DNA of 21,353 nucleotides from a virus (IMGVR_UViG_3300010153_000151:1-21353), one strand, 5' to 3'. Shown: positions 8,392-16,850, numbered from the stretch's first letter. Program-made: numbers and translations. Notes: a model not told the origin generated them from the sequence alone.

Positions 8392-10152
8392 TTAAGTTCC
8401 TGAGTTTTCTATAGAGTTACCAGGGCCAGGTGCAGCTGTTTCACGCCTTGTTCGCTCGTAAAACTTGCGCAACAAAATTAACTGCTCCATGTCTGCAGCT
8501 TTTTCAAATTGGCTAATGTCATCATTTGCATTGATTGCGGCTTGCGCTTCAGCCATCGCTGGTTGTGTCAAAACAAAATTAATATTACCTGGGCTATCAA
8601 TGAGCGGAAAGTATGTATCCATAAAGCGGCTTGTTAATCCAACAAATGGCAGTTCTCTTTCTTCGCCCTCAGTAATTTGATCACGCAGCAACTCAAACGC
8701 TTCTTTTGGTGTAAAATTAGGAGAGGTTGCCAGCTCGTAATATTTCACCTTCGCATCAAAAAACCGCTGATCTTTAGCGGCATCTTCTGGTGTTGTTTGC
8801 CCAGCAATAGTAAACTGAAAACCTTCTTCATCACGGGCAAAGCGCGTATTAATCAATTTATCGTATTGCCTGAGATCGCGTAACTCTTTTGCTGCAGCTG
8901 AACTTGTGCGCGCTGCACCGGCTGTATCAAGGATTTGCAACACGCTGGAGAGCGTTGATACTTTTACACCCTTATTATTTTCAACGAGCTGCAGAGCTGC
9001 ATTTCTTACTGCCGTAATTTCTTCCTCAGTTTCAGCCGCTCGCGCACGGTTTAAAATGCCAAAAGTTGCTGCACGATCTACTGGGATATCCGAGTCATCA
9101 GTGAGCGCATCGCTGACTATTTTAGCTATCGAGGTGTTTATATCCCCATCTCTTAACGCATCAGAAATGTCATCAAGTTTTGGCTTGTTATTGCCGGTGT
9201 CTTGAAAATCAATAAGCTGCGCAAGCAGCTCTCTGTCGTTTTGTTTAACTCTTTGCGTTTCTTCTTTTTGCGCAGCTGCACTGCTTGCGCGGTCTTGGGA
9301 CTCGGCCTCGTTTTGCATCGCTACCGATGTGGTTAGCGCCTGATTGGCCAGCGTAATGCTTTTGCCTGGTGCAATGTCTGGGAATGCCTTGCCGTCCAGT
9401 AAGTTATTAACGAGCTGATCTATCACTGTTGTGTTGCCAGTTTGCTTGGCATTCAACAGCATTGTGCGAACTGTATTTTCTTGGATGTTTGCCTTTGTGC
9501 CGCTCTCATATTCAAAGACTTTATCGGGGCCAATCAGACCGCGCGCGGCCATGTTTTCAAAAACACTTGCCGAACTTTTTTGCCCTGCGCCGTCAATTCC
9601 GAAAAGATACAATCTAGCATCAGCTTGCTGGGCAGCATATTCTGGCGATGCCGGGCGCGATAGAACGTCTTGCGCCTGACGCACCTTTTTCATCTCAGAA
9701 TTAAATGCAGCTCCGATCTGACGCCGCCGAGCTTCTTTGTTTATTGTGATCGACGCATTTGTCAGCGTTGCCAGGCTTCGGTTTTTAAAACGCTTGGAAA
9801 CGACACCGTCATCCAAACCTATGGCCAGTTTTGACACAAGCAATTGAGCTCTGGACTTAAAGCTTTTTGGCCCCTTTCCCATAACAACGCTTGGGCTTTC
9901 TGTTTGCGTCTGCAGCTCCAGATCCGCGAGCTGGGTTGCAAACATGACCTCGGCCTCATTCAGCTCGGTCTGCCGCTTTTCTGTGAGCATACGGCTGTAC
10001 AGATCCATTGATTGGTTCGCCAGCTCTTCACCAAAGCTTGCAAGCGCGCGGCTATCCTGGCTCAGCGCGCCGGGGCTGGCTTGCGTTGTCAGCCTGGATG
10101 CGCCCTGCGGCGTGGCCATCTGCGTCTGCGAATTATAGACAGGAACCTTCAT
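8392..10152 (-). CDS. Internal virion protein, T7 gp15-like
   Basis: A protein of 586 aa, mostly charged and helical with no signal peptide or clear membrane segment. The N-terminus has a Gln/Ser-rich linker followed by a long predicted helix (about 40-85) with LANQSMDLYSRML. It sits directly after the gp14-like gene, the same order as the T7 internal core genes, and its ATG overlaps that gene's stop (ATGA). T7 gp15 is 747 aa, so this one is shorter. In T7-like phages the protein is ejected with the DNA and forms part of a trans-envelope tube. Assignment rests on order and overall character, not on a motif. Confidence 0.68.
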   Translation of the reverse strand: MKVPVYNSQTQMATPQGASRLTTQASPGALSQDSRALASFGEELANQSMDLYSRMLTEKRQTELNEAEVMFATQLADLELQTQTESPSVVMGKGPKSFKSRAQLLVSKLAIGLDDGVVSKRFKNRSLATLTNASITINKEARRRQIGAAFNSEMKKVRQAQDVLSRPASPEYAAQQADARLYLFGIDGAGQKSSASVFENMAARGLIGPDKVFEYESGTKANIQENTVRTMLLNAKQTGNTTVIDQLVNNLLDGKAFPDIAPGKSITLANQALTTSVAMQNEAESQDRASSAAAQKEETQRVKQNDRELLAQLIDFQDTGNNKPKLDDISDALRDGDINTSIAKIVSDALTDDSDIPVDRAATFGILNRARAAETEEEITAVRNAALQLVENNKGVKVSTLSSVLQILDTAGAARTSSAAAKELRDLRQYDKLINTRFARDEEGFQFTIAGQTTPEDAAKDQRFFDAKVKYYELATSPNFTPKEAFELLRDQITEGEERELPFVGLTSRFMDTYFPLIDSPGNINFVLTQPAMAEAQAAINANDDISQFEKAADMEQLILLRKFYERTRRETAAPGPGNSIENSGT

Positions 10153-10652
10153 GCAAACTTCCCGATTTTATAGGCGTTCATGGCACCGCTCATCAATGAC
10201 GATCCAGCTTGGATCTGCCCGGCACGTTGCGCTGCTTTTCCGTACATGCGCTGCAGTTTGCCTTCGAGCTCTGAATTTAGCGCAGCCTCTTCGCGCGCCT
10301 GTTTGCCCAGCTTGATATTGTAGATATTGCTGGCTATTTCCGTTTCAGCCTCTTGCGCCGATTCCAATTGAACTGCCAAAGCAGATCCGCTGGTGGCCAC
10401 GACATTGTTGTGCGAAAACGCCATGCGCTGGGCATCCGCAAAGTCTTTATAGTTTTTGCGAAACTTTTCGACCTGGGCGGTTTCAATAAACTCAACGCGC
10501 TCTGCATTAATCCGCTCGGCTTCTGCATTGCGATCTTGCACCTGGGCATTGTAATCGTGCGCTGCCTTCGCATCATTGCCAGCTTGGATCTGCCCGACAG
10601 CTGTCACAGCCGTACCCACGGCGTTCATTATCAATAATGCTTCAAGTCCCAT
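10149..10652 (-). CDS. Internal virion protein, T7 gp14-like
   Basis: A protein of 167 aa. It begins with a hydrophobic helix (residues 5-23, LLIMNAVGTAVTAVGQIQAG), followed by a long Ala/Glu/Gln-rich coiled region with NAEAERINAERVEF and the central SGSALAVQLESAQEAE, and ends in a Gly/Ser/Ala segment. This layout is typical of the gp14-type ejection protein, which in T7 goes to the host outer membrane. The gene overlaps the GNAT-like gene by 11 nt and the next gene by 4 nt. The start at 10652 is supported by the hydrophobic helix beginning right after it. Confidence 0.78.
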   Translation of the reverse strand: MGLEALLIMNAVGTAVTAVGQIQAGNDAKAAHDYNAQVQDRNAEAERINAERVEFIETAQVEKFRKNYKDFADAQRMAFSHNNVVATSGSALAVQLESAQEAETEIASNIYNIKLGKQAREEAALNSELEGKLQRMYGKAAQRAGQIQAGSSLMSGAMNAYKIGKFA

Positions 10653-11088
10653 TGAACCAAGCCATCCTTATAAAGTCTTCGCCATTCTGGCCGTAGCGTT
10701 TCATCAAGCCTTCGTCTTTGAAGCCCATGAATTTTGCAAAGCGCAGCGCCTCTGGCCAATCAGCTCGACATGCTGCTTGCACTCGCCAGAGCCCCAAAGC
10801 CTTTGCGGTATTTTCGTAAATGCCTGACCTTGCCAGGCGCGCAAAAGATCGTGCCTTGAGATTGATGCGCGCGGATCCAAGAAACCATGCCTCGCCCACA
10901 CCTTCCCACATTTCAGTGATGCCGACACAGGCCACCAGGTGACCATGATCAAGCACCGTGAAGCTCCAGCCGGGCCGCTCTAAACTGCCAGCGTACTGCT
11001 TCACAAAAATCTGCTTACCCGTGCCAGAGCTCAGATCGCCATCGATCAGATCTTTGAGATGCTCTTGCCGGTATTCTATGACCCTCAT
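10642..11088 (-). CDS. GNAT-fold protein, T7 gp13-like (DUF2833 type)
   Basis: A protein of 148 aa with a GNAT-like outline: strand pair WSFTVLDHGHLVACVGITEM (about 41-60), a segment GEAWFLGSARI (65-75), and a C-terminal ALRFAKFMGFKDEGLMKRYG (114-133) in which the GF-EG pattern is typical of acetyltransferase ends. In T7-like phages this slot holds gp13/DUF2833, an internal virion protein with a GNAT fold. The usual acetyl-CoA loop (Q/R-x-x-G-x-G/A) is not visible between residues 72 and 90, so catalysis is doubtful and a structural or assembly role is more likely. The start overlaps the nozzle gene's stop (ATGA). Confidence 0.8.
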   Translation of the reverse strand: MRVIEYRQEHLKDLIDGDLSSGTGKQIFVKQYAGSLERPGWSFTVLDHGHLVACVGITEMWEGVGEAWFLGSARINLKARSFARLARSGIYENTAKALGLWRVQAACRADWPEALRFAKFMGFKDEGLMKRYGQNGEDFIRMAWFNGT

Positions 11089-13676
11089 TCGTCAAATGTG
11101 ACAAGCCTTGGGAAGAGGCCAATCACTGTCATCGGCAGCGGCTGATCTTGAACAATCACAATATGTGCGTCCTGTTCGTACCCACCTCTAAACTCGATTT
11201 CTTTATCGCCGTTGAACAGATCCAGCGCCTGATCCATTTCATCTGACGCTGTGCGGAACTGTATGCTGTCGAGCTCTGTTTCGGACGTACCCACTCTAGC
11301 GCCGACTGTTTTGTGAAACCTGACGGTCATATCGTGGATCCGTTTGATCTTGCCCTGCGCCGTGCCTTGCTGAGAACCGGCATCAATACGCATGGTTTGA
11401 ACTACAGATTTATAAGGCAACCCGATATGCACTTTGGTTGCAGAGACATCTAGGCTTATTGAGCCAGAGCTGACGGTCTTGTCATTATGAGCCGCGCCAT
11501 TTGTCAGGATGGAAACAACCTCTCCTTCGAGATGATCCAAACCCGATATGCTGTTTGCGGCTGACCCGGAATACGTCAGGCCGCTATCAACAAAAAAGGC
11601 ATCAGATGTTTCTGTGCCGAAATCAAAGTTGGATAAATACTCGACATATTTTTTTGTCGCGCCATTGATCGTGCGCTTCACAACCATATAGAAATCGTCT
11701 TCATCCAGATCGCCCGGAACACAGGCCACGCTTTCGACAACCGCATTGCTTTCATCTGTAGTTGCCAGGCGTGTGGTGTCGGAGCTGACCACAGTCAGCA
11801 AACCGCCAGCTGATGGGCTGGTTTCACGAATTGTCACAACATTTGACGCCGGGTTTGCCACGGTAAAATCTGCATGTGCGTTGATTGCTGTATAGATATT
11901 GTCAGCGGTTGTGTCGTTGTTTGTGTTTGGCCTAAACCCTGTTGATGACGCTGGCGCAGAGCTGCCAGCTGCTTCAGATGTAAAGGTCACCAAAGTGCCG
12001 TCTGATTTAGTAAACTTGAGTGTCGTACCGACTGCAATATTTGCATAATCTGTCACGGTCACTGTGCAGTCATTAAAATGCCCACCGATCAGATGCGAGT
12101 GCCAGGCCACCACGCCCTCTTCTCTGCGATAGGTTAGTGCGGCCATTTTCCCGTTATCAAGCGCCACCCAGAGCACGTTGTCCGGTTCTTGCTGGTACGC
12201 CATCTCTTTTATGCCGCCACTGGTAATGTGCTCGGCCAGCAGCGTCATGTCCGGTGCCTGGTAACTATCTGAGCTGAGATCAAAGACGAACTCGCGAATT
12301 TTACGCTTGGCGCGCTGGGTAAACAGCGTGGCGTTGCCAATGGATATTGGCTGCATTGTAGATGATCCATAGGTGCCTTGCTTTAGGATCTGGGTGGTGG
12401 TGGGCGTTAGTGGGCCTTCATTGGTGCTTGTGACCGTAAACTCGCCGCCAGATGTTCCGACTTGCAAGTGTCTACCGGGCTGCAGATAGCGAATTTCATT
12501 TGCCTGATCACTGGCCAGAGTAAACGCCAACGGATCAGCATCAGCTGTACCAGGCGTAAAGTTTTCAAAATCACCCGACTTGGAAAAGTGGATGGTTCTT
12601 GGTTGGGTTGTTGTGTTGGCAAAGATCAGCCGCTGTTCATGCAGCGCCACTTGATTAGGATATCCTGTTGTGCCAGAGAAAGCGCCCAGCTGAAAGTTTT
12701 TATCGGCCACAAGATCGCCCGTCACTGTGTGACCGCTATCAGCTGTTTCGTTGCTTAGATCCGCACCGGGCTCTAGCAACATCGTGGTGGCTGTGACCTG
12801 TGCGATTAGAACATTGGAAACATTATTGTCTGTGGATCCGGTGACACTGACTTGCATCCCTGCCTCGAACCCGGCGTCTACAAACCCACCAGCGGTATCT
12901 TCCAGCCTGTCATTATGCTCATTGCCTGTGGAGCTTGGATCGCCCTCATGAAAGCTAACCGTTGAAGCGGTATAGGACGGGCTTAATTCTGCAACCCCTC
13001 TTTCATTTTCTAAAACTAGAATCTGTGCAGATGTACTATTGTTAAAAGTTGTAATTTTAGCAAAGCCGTGATGAAGTTTGACCAGGCGTCCAACATCCGT
13101 GGAAACAAAGCCGCCAAATGAAGAATTGCTTGCTGTAAGAGTTGTACTTCCTGTTCTATTTCCAGCTGTAAAAGTTGTTATAGTTGTGTTTGGATCCAGA
13201 AACGGGCCGCGCACAAAGGGAACCTCTGTGATTGTCCAGGCTGTGTGGCTTGTTCTGGTGATTTTGCGCGGTGCATGGGAATGGTGCGCCACATACATTA
13301 CATCATTGGACTGCGTGAACTTGAAATCTGCGAGCTCGTCGTGGCCATAGGGCGTTGTAATCTCTACCGGGGATCCGCTTGAAACCACCGTGCCGCCATC
13401 CTTGTGGATGCGGAAATAATCATCACCGAACTCCAGAATGTAACTTTGCTCAACATTAAACTGAAACGGAATAAGCCGCGCATTGTGCGCGCTGTTCTTT
13501 ACCTCACGCACAAAAATTGTGCCGGGTCTGCGCGCCACACCACCTTGCGGATGCACCGTCATGTTCTGCAGCTTTTTCGCAGCCTGTGTATACTTTTGCA
13601 GATCCACACGGCCATCTAGCTTCGGCGAAAACTCACCGGCAGAAAAATTGGTAAAGGCTGGGGAAACTTTTGCCAT
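11085..13676 (-). CDS. Tail tubular protein B / nozzle (T7 gp12-like)
   Basis: A protein of 863 aa, somewhat longer than T7 gp12 (794 aa). The N-terminus is characteristic: FTNFSAGEFSPKLDGRVDLQ (8-27), KKLQNMTVHPQGGVARRPGT (34-53), then LIPFQFNVEQSYILEF. Other conserved points are GYPNQVALHEQRLIFANT (338-355), SFS-type IHFSKSGDFENF (362-373) and VESVACVPGDLDEDDFYMVV (648-667) with NGATKKYVEYL (671-681). It forms the distal tube of the short tail through which DNA leaves. Two stretches, about 245-310 and 531-645, look like beta-domain inserts into the core. The start overlaps the gatekeeper stop by one base (TGATG), with AGGT just upstream. Confidence 0.9.
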   Translation of the reverse strand: MAKVSPAFTNFSAGEFSPKLDGRVDLQKYTQAAKKLQNMTVHPQGGVARRPGTIFVREVKNSAHNARLIPFQFNVEQSYILEFGDDYFRIHKDGGTVVSSGSPVEITTPYGHDELADFKFTQSNDVMYVAHHSHAPRKITRTSHTAWTITEVPFVRGPFLDPNTTITTFTAGNRTGSTTLTASNSSFGGFVSTDVGRLVKLHHGFAKITTFNNSTSAQILVLENERGVAELSPSYTASTVSFHEGDPSSTGNEHNDRLEDTAGGFVDAGFEAGMQVSVTGSTDNNVSNVLIAQVTATTMLLEPGADLSNETADSGHTVTGDLVADKNFQLGAFSGTTGYPNQVALHEQRLIFANTTTQPRTIHFSKSGDFENFTPGTADADPLAFTLASDQANEIRYLQPGRHLQVGTSGGEFTVTSTNEGPLTPTTTQILKQGTYGSSTMQPISIGNATLFTQRAKRKIREFVFDLSSDSYQAPDMTLLAEHITSGGIKEMAYQQEPDNVLWVALDNGKMAALTYRREEGVVAWHSHLIGGHFNDCTVTVTDYANIAVGTTLKFTKSDGTLVTFTSEAAGSSAPASSTGFRPNTNNDTTADNIYTAINAHADFTVANPASNVVTIRETSPSAGGLLTVVSSDTTRLATTDESNAVVESVACVPGDLDEDDFYMVVKRTINGATKKYVEYLSNFDFGTETSDAFFVDSGLTYSGSAANSISGLDHLEGEVVSILTNGAAHNDKTVSSGSISLDVSATKVHIGLPYKSVVQTMRIDAGSQQGTAQGKIKRIHDMTVRFHKTVGARVGTSETELDSIQFRTASDEMDQALDLFNGDKEIEFRGGYEQDAHIVIVQDQPLPMTVIGLFPRLVTFDE

Positions 13677-14266
13677 CAGTACCTGGAACTAATAAATGTT
13701 TCGGCTTTGAGCGTCTGACTGTCGCTCAGCACATTTGAGTTGATTACGTTGTCTTCTGTGGCGTCAGTGAACTTGGCCTCTTTGAGCTTGGCCTCATACT
13801 TTGCGTAGAGGCTGTTTGACAGGTTAACCGAGCCCACCAGGGGATAAGCGATATCATGCGCCAGCGCGGCTGAGATGGTTTCTTGAAGGTGAATGTCATA
13901 AACGCTGGCATCGGTGATGCGGCCCACATAGATCATCTTGATAGTGCTTTCATCGCAGAGCAATTTGCGCCCCTCGATTTTGTAAATGATATCCGGGTCA
14001 TCGAGCCCAAGAACTCTTAAACAATGTGGGCTTGTTGGTAGGGTAAACTGTTTGGCAAACTCGAATGTCGGTGCCGCGCTATCAGCTGCTATACTGACGC
14101 GCTGGATCAAGCAGTTCCAGGGGTGGGATCGAAACACGCTATCGCGCACAAACGCATATCGATCATTAAGTATGCGCGCAGCCTTACTGTCTTCTGACAG
14201 GGCTGTGATTTGCGTTGCACCCAGCTGATGCAGCGCAGCATTTGCGATAGCTACGTCACTACTCAT
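13676..14266 (-). CDS. Tail tubular protein A / gatekeeper (T7 gp11-like)
   Basis: A protein of 196 aa, matching T7 gp11 (196 aa). The N-terminus carries the family pattern: ANAALHQLGATQITALSEDS (8-27), a Y--VRD segment (37-42) and HPWNCLIQRV (48-57). Later come FTLPTSPHCLRVLGL (74-88) and a C-terminal helical part with LSNSLYAKYEAKLKEAK. The protein forms a ring between portal and nozzle. The RBS GAGGT is 5 nt before the ATG and directly follows the T-tract of the terminator after the cement gene. It is the first gene of the tail segment. Confidence 0.9.
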   Translation of the reverse strand: MSSDVAIANAALHQLGATQITALSEDSKAARILNDRYAFVRDSVFRSHPWNCLIQRVSIAADSAAPTFEFAKQFTLPTSPHCLRVLGLDDPDIIYKIEGRKLLCDESTIKMIYVGRITDASVYDIHLQETISAALAHDIAYPLVGSVNLSNSLYAKYEAKLKEAKFTDATEDNVINSNVLSDSQTLKAETFISSRY

Positions 14267-14277
14267 TGCCTACCTCA

Positions 14278-14307
14278 TAAAAGAAAAAGGGGCGGCTGGG
14301 CCGCCCC
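14278..14307 (-). terminator. Strong intrinsic terminator after the head genes
   Basis: On the minus strand GGGGCGGC (14307-14300), loop CCA and GCCGCCCC form a perfect 8-bp GC-only stem, followed by TTTTTCTTTT. It lies 6 bp past the cement-gene stop and just before the RBS of the gatekeeper gene. It should end much of the head-gene transcription and lower tail-gene expression. Confidence 0.93.
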
Positions 14308-14313
14308 GATCAT

Positions 14314-14778
14314 TTAGCTTTGCACATATAGCATTGTGACAGCGATTGTGCCGGTGCCAGCAGCACCGCCCATAGTCACTGTAACCACTTTGCCATCTTC
14401 GTTGGCGTCAACCTCTTCGCCGTTCAGCAATGCAAGCGTGGCAACGATGTCCACAATTTGCGCTGACGTTGAAGCAGCTGCAGCTTTATACGCTGCGGCA
14501 GAAGCGGAAACCGCTGTGCCAGCCGCATTGGTATGAGCTGCATATCCAACTGACAAAGTTGTCGAGCTGCCCAGCGCGTCATGCGCCAGAGAGCCCTGCA
14601 AGATGCGCGCGCCGTCAGGCAATGCGAACATCTCAATGACATCGCCAGATGCCAGAGAAGATGCCTCATATGTTGCCCGTGCCACACGGATCTCACCGCC
14701 AAGCTCATTTGCTTTGACCATGTCGGTTGGATCGTTTTGGGTTAACGATGTGCGGAGATCAGAATAAACAGTAGCCAT
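14314..14778 (-). CDS. Capsid cement / decoration protein (Bbp16-like position)
   Basis: A protein of 154 aa placed directly after the major capsid gene. It has a beta-rich pattern usual for head decoration proteins: GDVIEMFALPDGARILQGSL (44-63), then STTLSVGYAAHTNAAGTAV, an Ala-rich stretch, and a C-terminal VVTVTMGGAAGTGTIAVTML. In Bordetella phage BPP-1 the same slot holds Bbp16, a cement protein. The RBS GGAGG overlaps the capsid stop region and lies 9 nt before the ATG, so the two are probably co-translated at high level. The family is inferred from position and composition, not from an alignment. Confidence 0.75.
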   Translation of the reverse strand: MATVYSDLRTSLTQNDPTDMVKANELGGEIRVARATYEASSLASGDVIEMFALPDGARILQGSLAHDALGSSTTLSVGYAAHTNAAGTAVSASAAAYKAAAASTSAQIVDIVATLALLNGEEVDANEDGKVVTVTMGGAAGTGTIAVTMLYVQS

Positions 14779-14791
14779 TTTTCATGCCCTC

Positions 14792-15655
14792 CTATGCTGA
14801 CTCATCACAATCTATTTGAACCACTTTTTCTTCCTCCATACGGCAGGAGCCAAAAGTTGCACAGTAATAGACTTGTGTTGAGTATGATTTGTCAGACCGC
14901 TCATCGATCTTAGACATTACGTCCTTACCCATTGCGAGCTTGATGCCGTCTTGAGCCCAAGCAAAACAGGTGCGGATGTTACCAGACTTGGCAAGGCGTG
15001 TTGTTACATGGAACTGGAAGCCCATGAACGTGTTGACCTCACCCTGCACCAGAGCCTTGACTGTATTAAAGTCCGAGCTGGTCACAGAGGTTGTGTTCAA
15101 CAATGCCTCGATCTGGTCTGGCCCGACTGCAATGTGGCGTGGGATTGACGGGTCAACTGATGCCAGATCCAAGGTCTTCTTGGCTGTAATCAGTTTAGCG
15201 ATAGTCAAATCCGCTGAGCCGTTTGCAATCTGATGCGCAGCAAGCATCGATGTTGATGTACCGCCAGACTTGCCAGTTTTGGCAGTTCCGGTTGCAGCTG
15301 CAATGATTTCATCATCCATAGCCCGGCCCATCGCAGCGGCTGCTGCCCTGGCATAGGTGGATGTTGGATCAATGAGCATACGGACTTTATCCGCATCATC
15401 GATCAGGTCAGCCCATTCATACGATTCTAGGGTCACCTGACGGCGTGAGTGTGGTGTCTCAACGAGGGGTGTATCCCCATGTCGAGTTGTGCGTTTCACA
15501 GCAGCTGCTGCACCGACTTGATCAAAGAAAGCCTTTTCGCCGGTCACGCTTTCCTCATCAACTCCACCCCGTAGGATCGAGCCTGTTTGCTGCGATAGCA
15601 GCTGAACATTTGCGGAAAACTGTTGTGAAAACGCAGTGGTAACTTGAGTACTCAT
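14792..15655 (-). CDS. Major capsid protein (Bbp17-like, presumed HK97 fold)
   Basis: A protein of 287 aa. I chose the ATG at 15655 (MSTQVTTAFSQQF) over the GTG two codons earlier because AGGAG lies 7 nt before it. The sequence has features of small podovirus capsid proteins: an N-terminal Q-rich arm, EKAFFDQVGAA, the TPLVETPHSRRQVTLESYEW segment (E-loop-like), LIDPTSTYARAAAAAMGRAM (spine-helix-like, near 95-115), and a C-terminal VYYCATFGSCRMEEEKVVQI. Four cysteines lie in the last 65 residues (TCFAW, YYCATFGSC, IDCDES), which is unusual for a cytoplasmic shell protein. It follows the scaffold gene after a structured 147-nt leader and precedes the cement gene. Confidence 0.88.
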   Translation of the reverse strand: MSTQVTTAFSQQFSANVQLLSQQTGSILRGGVDEESVTGEKAFFDQVGAAAAVKRTTRHGDTPLVETPHSRRQVTLESYEWADLIDDADKVRMLIDPTSTYARAAAAAMGRAMDDEIIAAATGTAKTGKSGGTSTSMLAAHQIANGSADLTIAKLITAKKTLDLASVDPSIPRHIAVGPDQIEALLNTTSVTSSDFNTVKALVQGEVNTFMGFQFHVTTRLAKSGNIRTCFAWAQDGIKLAMGKDVMSKIDERSDKSYSTQVYYCATFGSCRMEEEKVVQIDCDESA

Positions 15656-15684
15656 AAGCACTCTCCTTTACGTTTGCGTTGACA

Positions 15685-15771
15685 ATAAGCTCGCTACCCG
15701 ACACCTGTCGGACGAAAAAAGTTCATATTTTGTGGGGGCTTAGAGCTTATCCCGGTCTGCCTGTGCGGCAG
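15685..15771 (-). promoter_or_regulatory. Structured leader of the major capsid gene
   Basis: The minus strand here holds CTGCC-GCACA-GGCAG (15771-15757), then an 8-bp inverted repeat ATAAGCTC (15750-15743) and GAGCTTAT (15692-15685). The repeat encloses the palindrome CCGACAGGTGTCGG (15711-15698). There is no U-tract after the stems, so they are not terminators. Likely roles are RNA stability or processing, or control of capsid translation. I do not see a convincing promoter. Confidence 0.55.
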
Positions 15772-15802
15772 GGGTCACTGTGCAAAATCTGGGGCCAGAG
15801 GC

Positions 15803-16636
15803 TTATCCAGTTGATGCGTTCAGCATTTCTTGCAGCCTCAAACGCTCTTGTACGAGGTAAGATTGTTGAGGATGATTTCGTTGGGTATATGCCGGGTTCG
15901 ACATAATTTCTTGCATTTGCGCTTGTATATCACCTGGTGTCATGGCGTTGCTGGTTTTGACGCCTTCCAGCGTGTCTTCACCGATTTTTTCATTGATAAA
16001 GTTAGCAATGCCAACATTCATGCGAATGAACTCCGGGTTGTCGCCAAGCCTTGTGCCATCTGCCAGCATGATCTCCGTCATGCCTTCATTGGCAAACTGA
16101 GCGGCCACGCCCTGGGCATTGTTTAAGTTGTCATCGTAAGCTTGGCCGTATTCTTTCCTAAGATCTGCCTCAACTTGCGTCTGCGCAGCCTCGTACTTTC
16201 CTTCTTGCAGCTGAGCCGTTTGACCCATTGTGTCATTATACCAATCAAGCAATTTCTGCGCCTGACCTGGTCTAAGACCTGTTTCATGCGCGGCTTGTCG
16301 GAAGCCGGTCATCATATCGTCGTTTTGCTCAACGCCTTCGGGCAGATTGTTCTGCAGCTCGTAGCCATCGGGGTTGTCGGGTTTGCCCAGGCGTCGATCC
16401 ACTTCTGCCCAATCATCGGGCGTGGCATACTTGCCGGGGATCGCCAGCTTGTCTGCGCCGATCATGCTTTGTGCATTGACGTATGACTTTGCCAGGGCTC
16501 CAACATCTTGGATATGTTCAAGTGATTTATGACCGGCAATATCTTCCGGTATCTGCGAGCGCCAATCTCCTGTTGTATCGGCGACAGACGGTGCTACCTC
16601 TTGTTGAGAGACATCCGCTACCTGTTCTTCACTCAT
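15803..16636 (-). CDS. Capsid scaffold protein (T7 gp9 / Bbp18-like)
   Basis: A protein of 277 aa, acidic, rich in Gln, Glu and Asn, with no cysteine. Residues 1-40 are disordered. Residues 45-95 carry the pattern of podovirus scaffolds: GALAKSYVNAQSMIG, then IPGKYATPDDWAEVDRRLGK and PDNPDGYEL. The second half is helical (LRPGQAQKLLDWYNDTMGQT) with a C-terminal QQSYLVQERLRLQEMLNA helix, which probably binds the capsid protein. AAGGAG lies 10 nt before the ATG, and the start overlaps the Bbp19-like gene by 8 nt. Position just before the capsid gene fits a scaffold. Confidence 0.87.
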   Translation of the reverse strand: MSEEQVADVSQQEVAPSVADTTGDWRSQIPEDIAGHKSLEHIQDVGALAKSYVNAQSMIGADKLAIPGKYATPDDWAEVDRRLGKPDNPDGYELQNNLPEGVEQNDDMMTGFRQAAHETGLRPGQAQKLLDWYNDTMGQTAQLQEGKYEAAQTQVEADLRKEYGQAYDDNLNNAQGVAAQFANEGMTEIMLADGTRLGDNPEFIRMNVGIANFINEKIGEDTLEGVKTSNAMTPGDIQAQMQEIMSNPAYTQRNHPQQSYLVQERLRLQEMLNASTG

Positions 16637-16850
16637 TTATAACTTGCTCCTTTGGTGATTTATCTTGCAGCATTGCGTGTAGAAATAGAACCACCGTGCG
16701 CTGCCCTTCACGGAAGGCTGTTTCTGTGGGATCCGTTGAGAACGTCGATCCATGTATGTGAAACCGTGCCGCCAGATCCTTGACTACGCGCTCGCCATCA
16801 TTTGTGGCAAAGACGGTCTTATAGAGGGTTTGTAGTTCTTCTGGCGTCAT
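16629..16850 (-). CDS. Bbp19-like small head-module protein
   Basis: A protein of 73 aa. It has the pattern of the Bbp19-like phage family: YKTVFATNDGERVVKDLAAR (9-28), then F--GSTFSTDPTETAFREGQ (about 31-50) and a helix RTVVLFLHAML. Members sit between portal and scaffold, as here. Function is unknown. It overlaps the portal stop (ATGA) and the scaffold start (8 nt). AGGGG lies 7 nt upstream. Confidence 0.85.
   Translation of the reverse strand: MTPEELQTLYKTVFATNDGERVVKDLAARFHIHGSTFSTDPTETAFREGQRTVVLFLHAMLQDKSPKEQVINE

Noticed and set aside
15698-15711. CCGACAGGTGTCGG hairpin as a terminator before the capsid gene
   Set aside because: The T-run lies on the wrong side of the stem for minus-strand transcription, and a terminator here would silence the capsid gene.
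16142-16486. 114-codon plus-strand frame opposite the scaffold gene
   Set aside because: Antisense to a clear scaffold gene with strong RBS; no independent signals.
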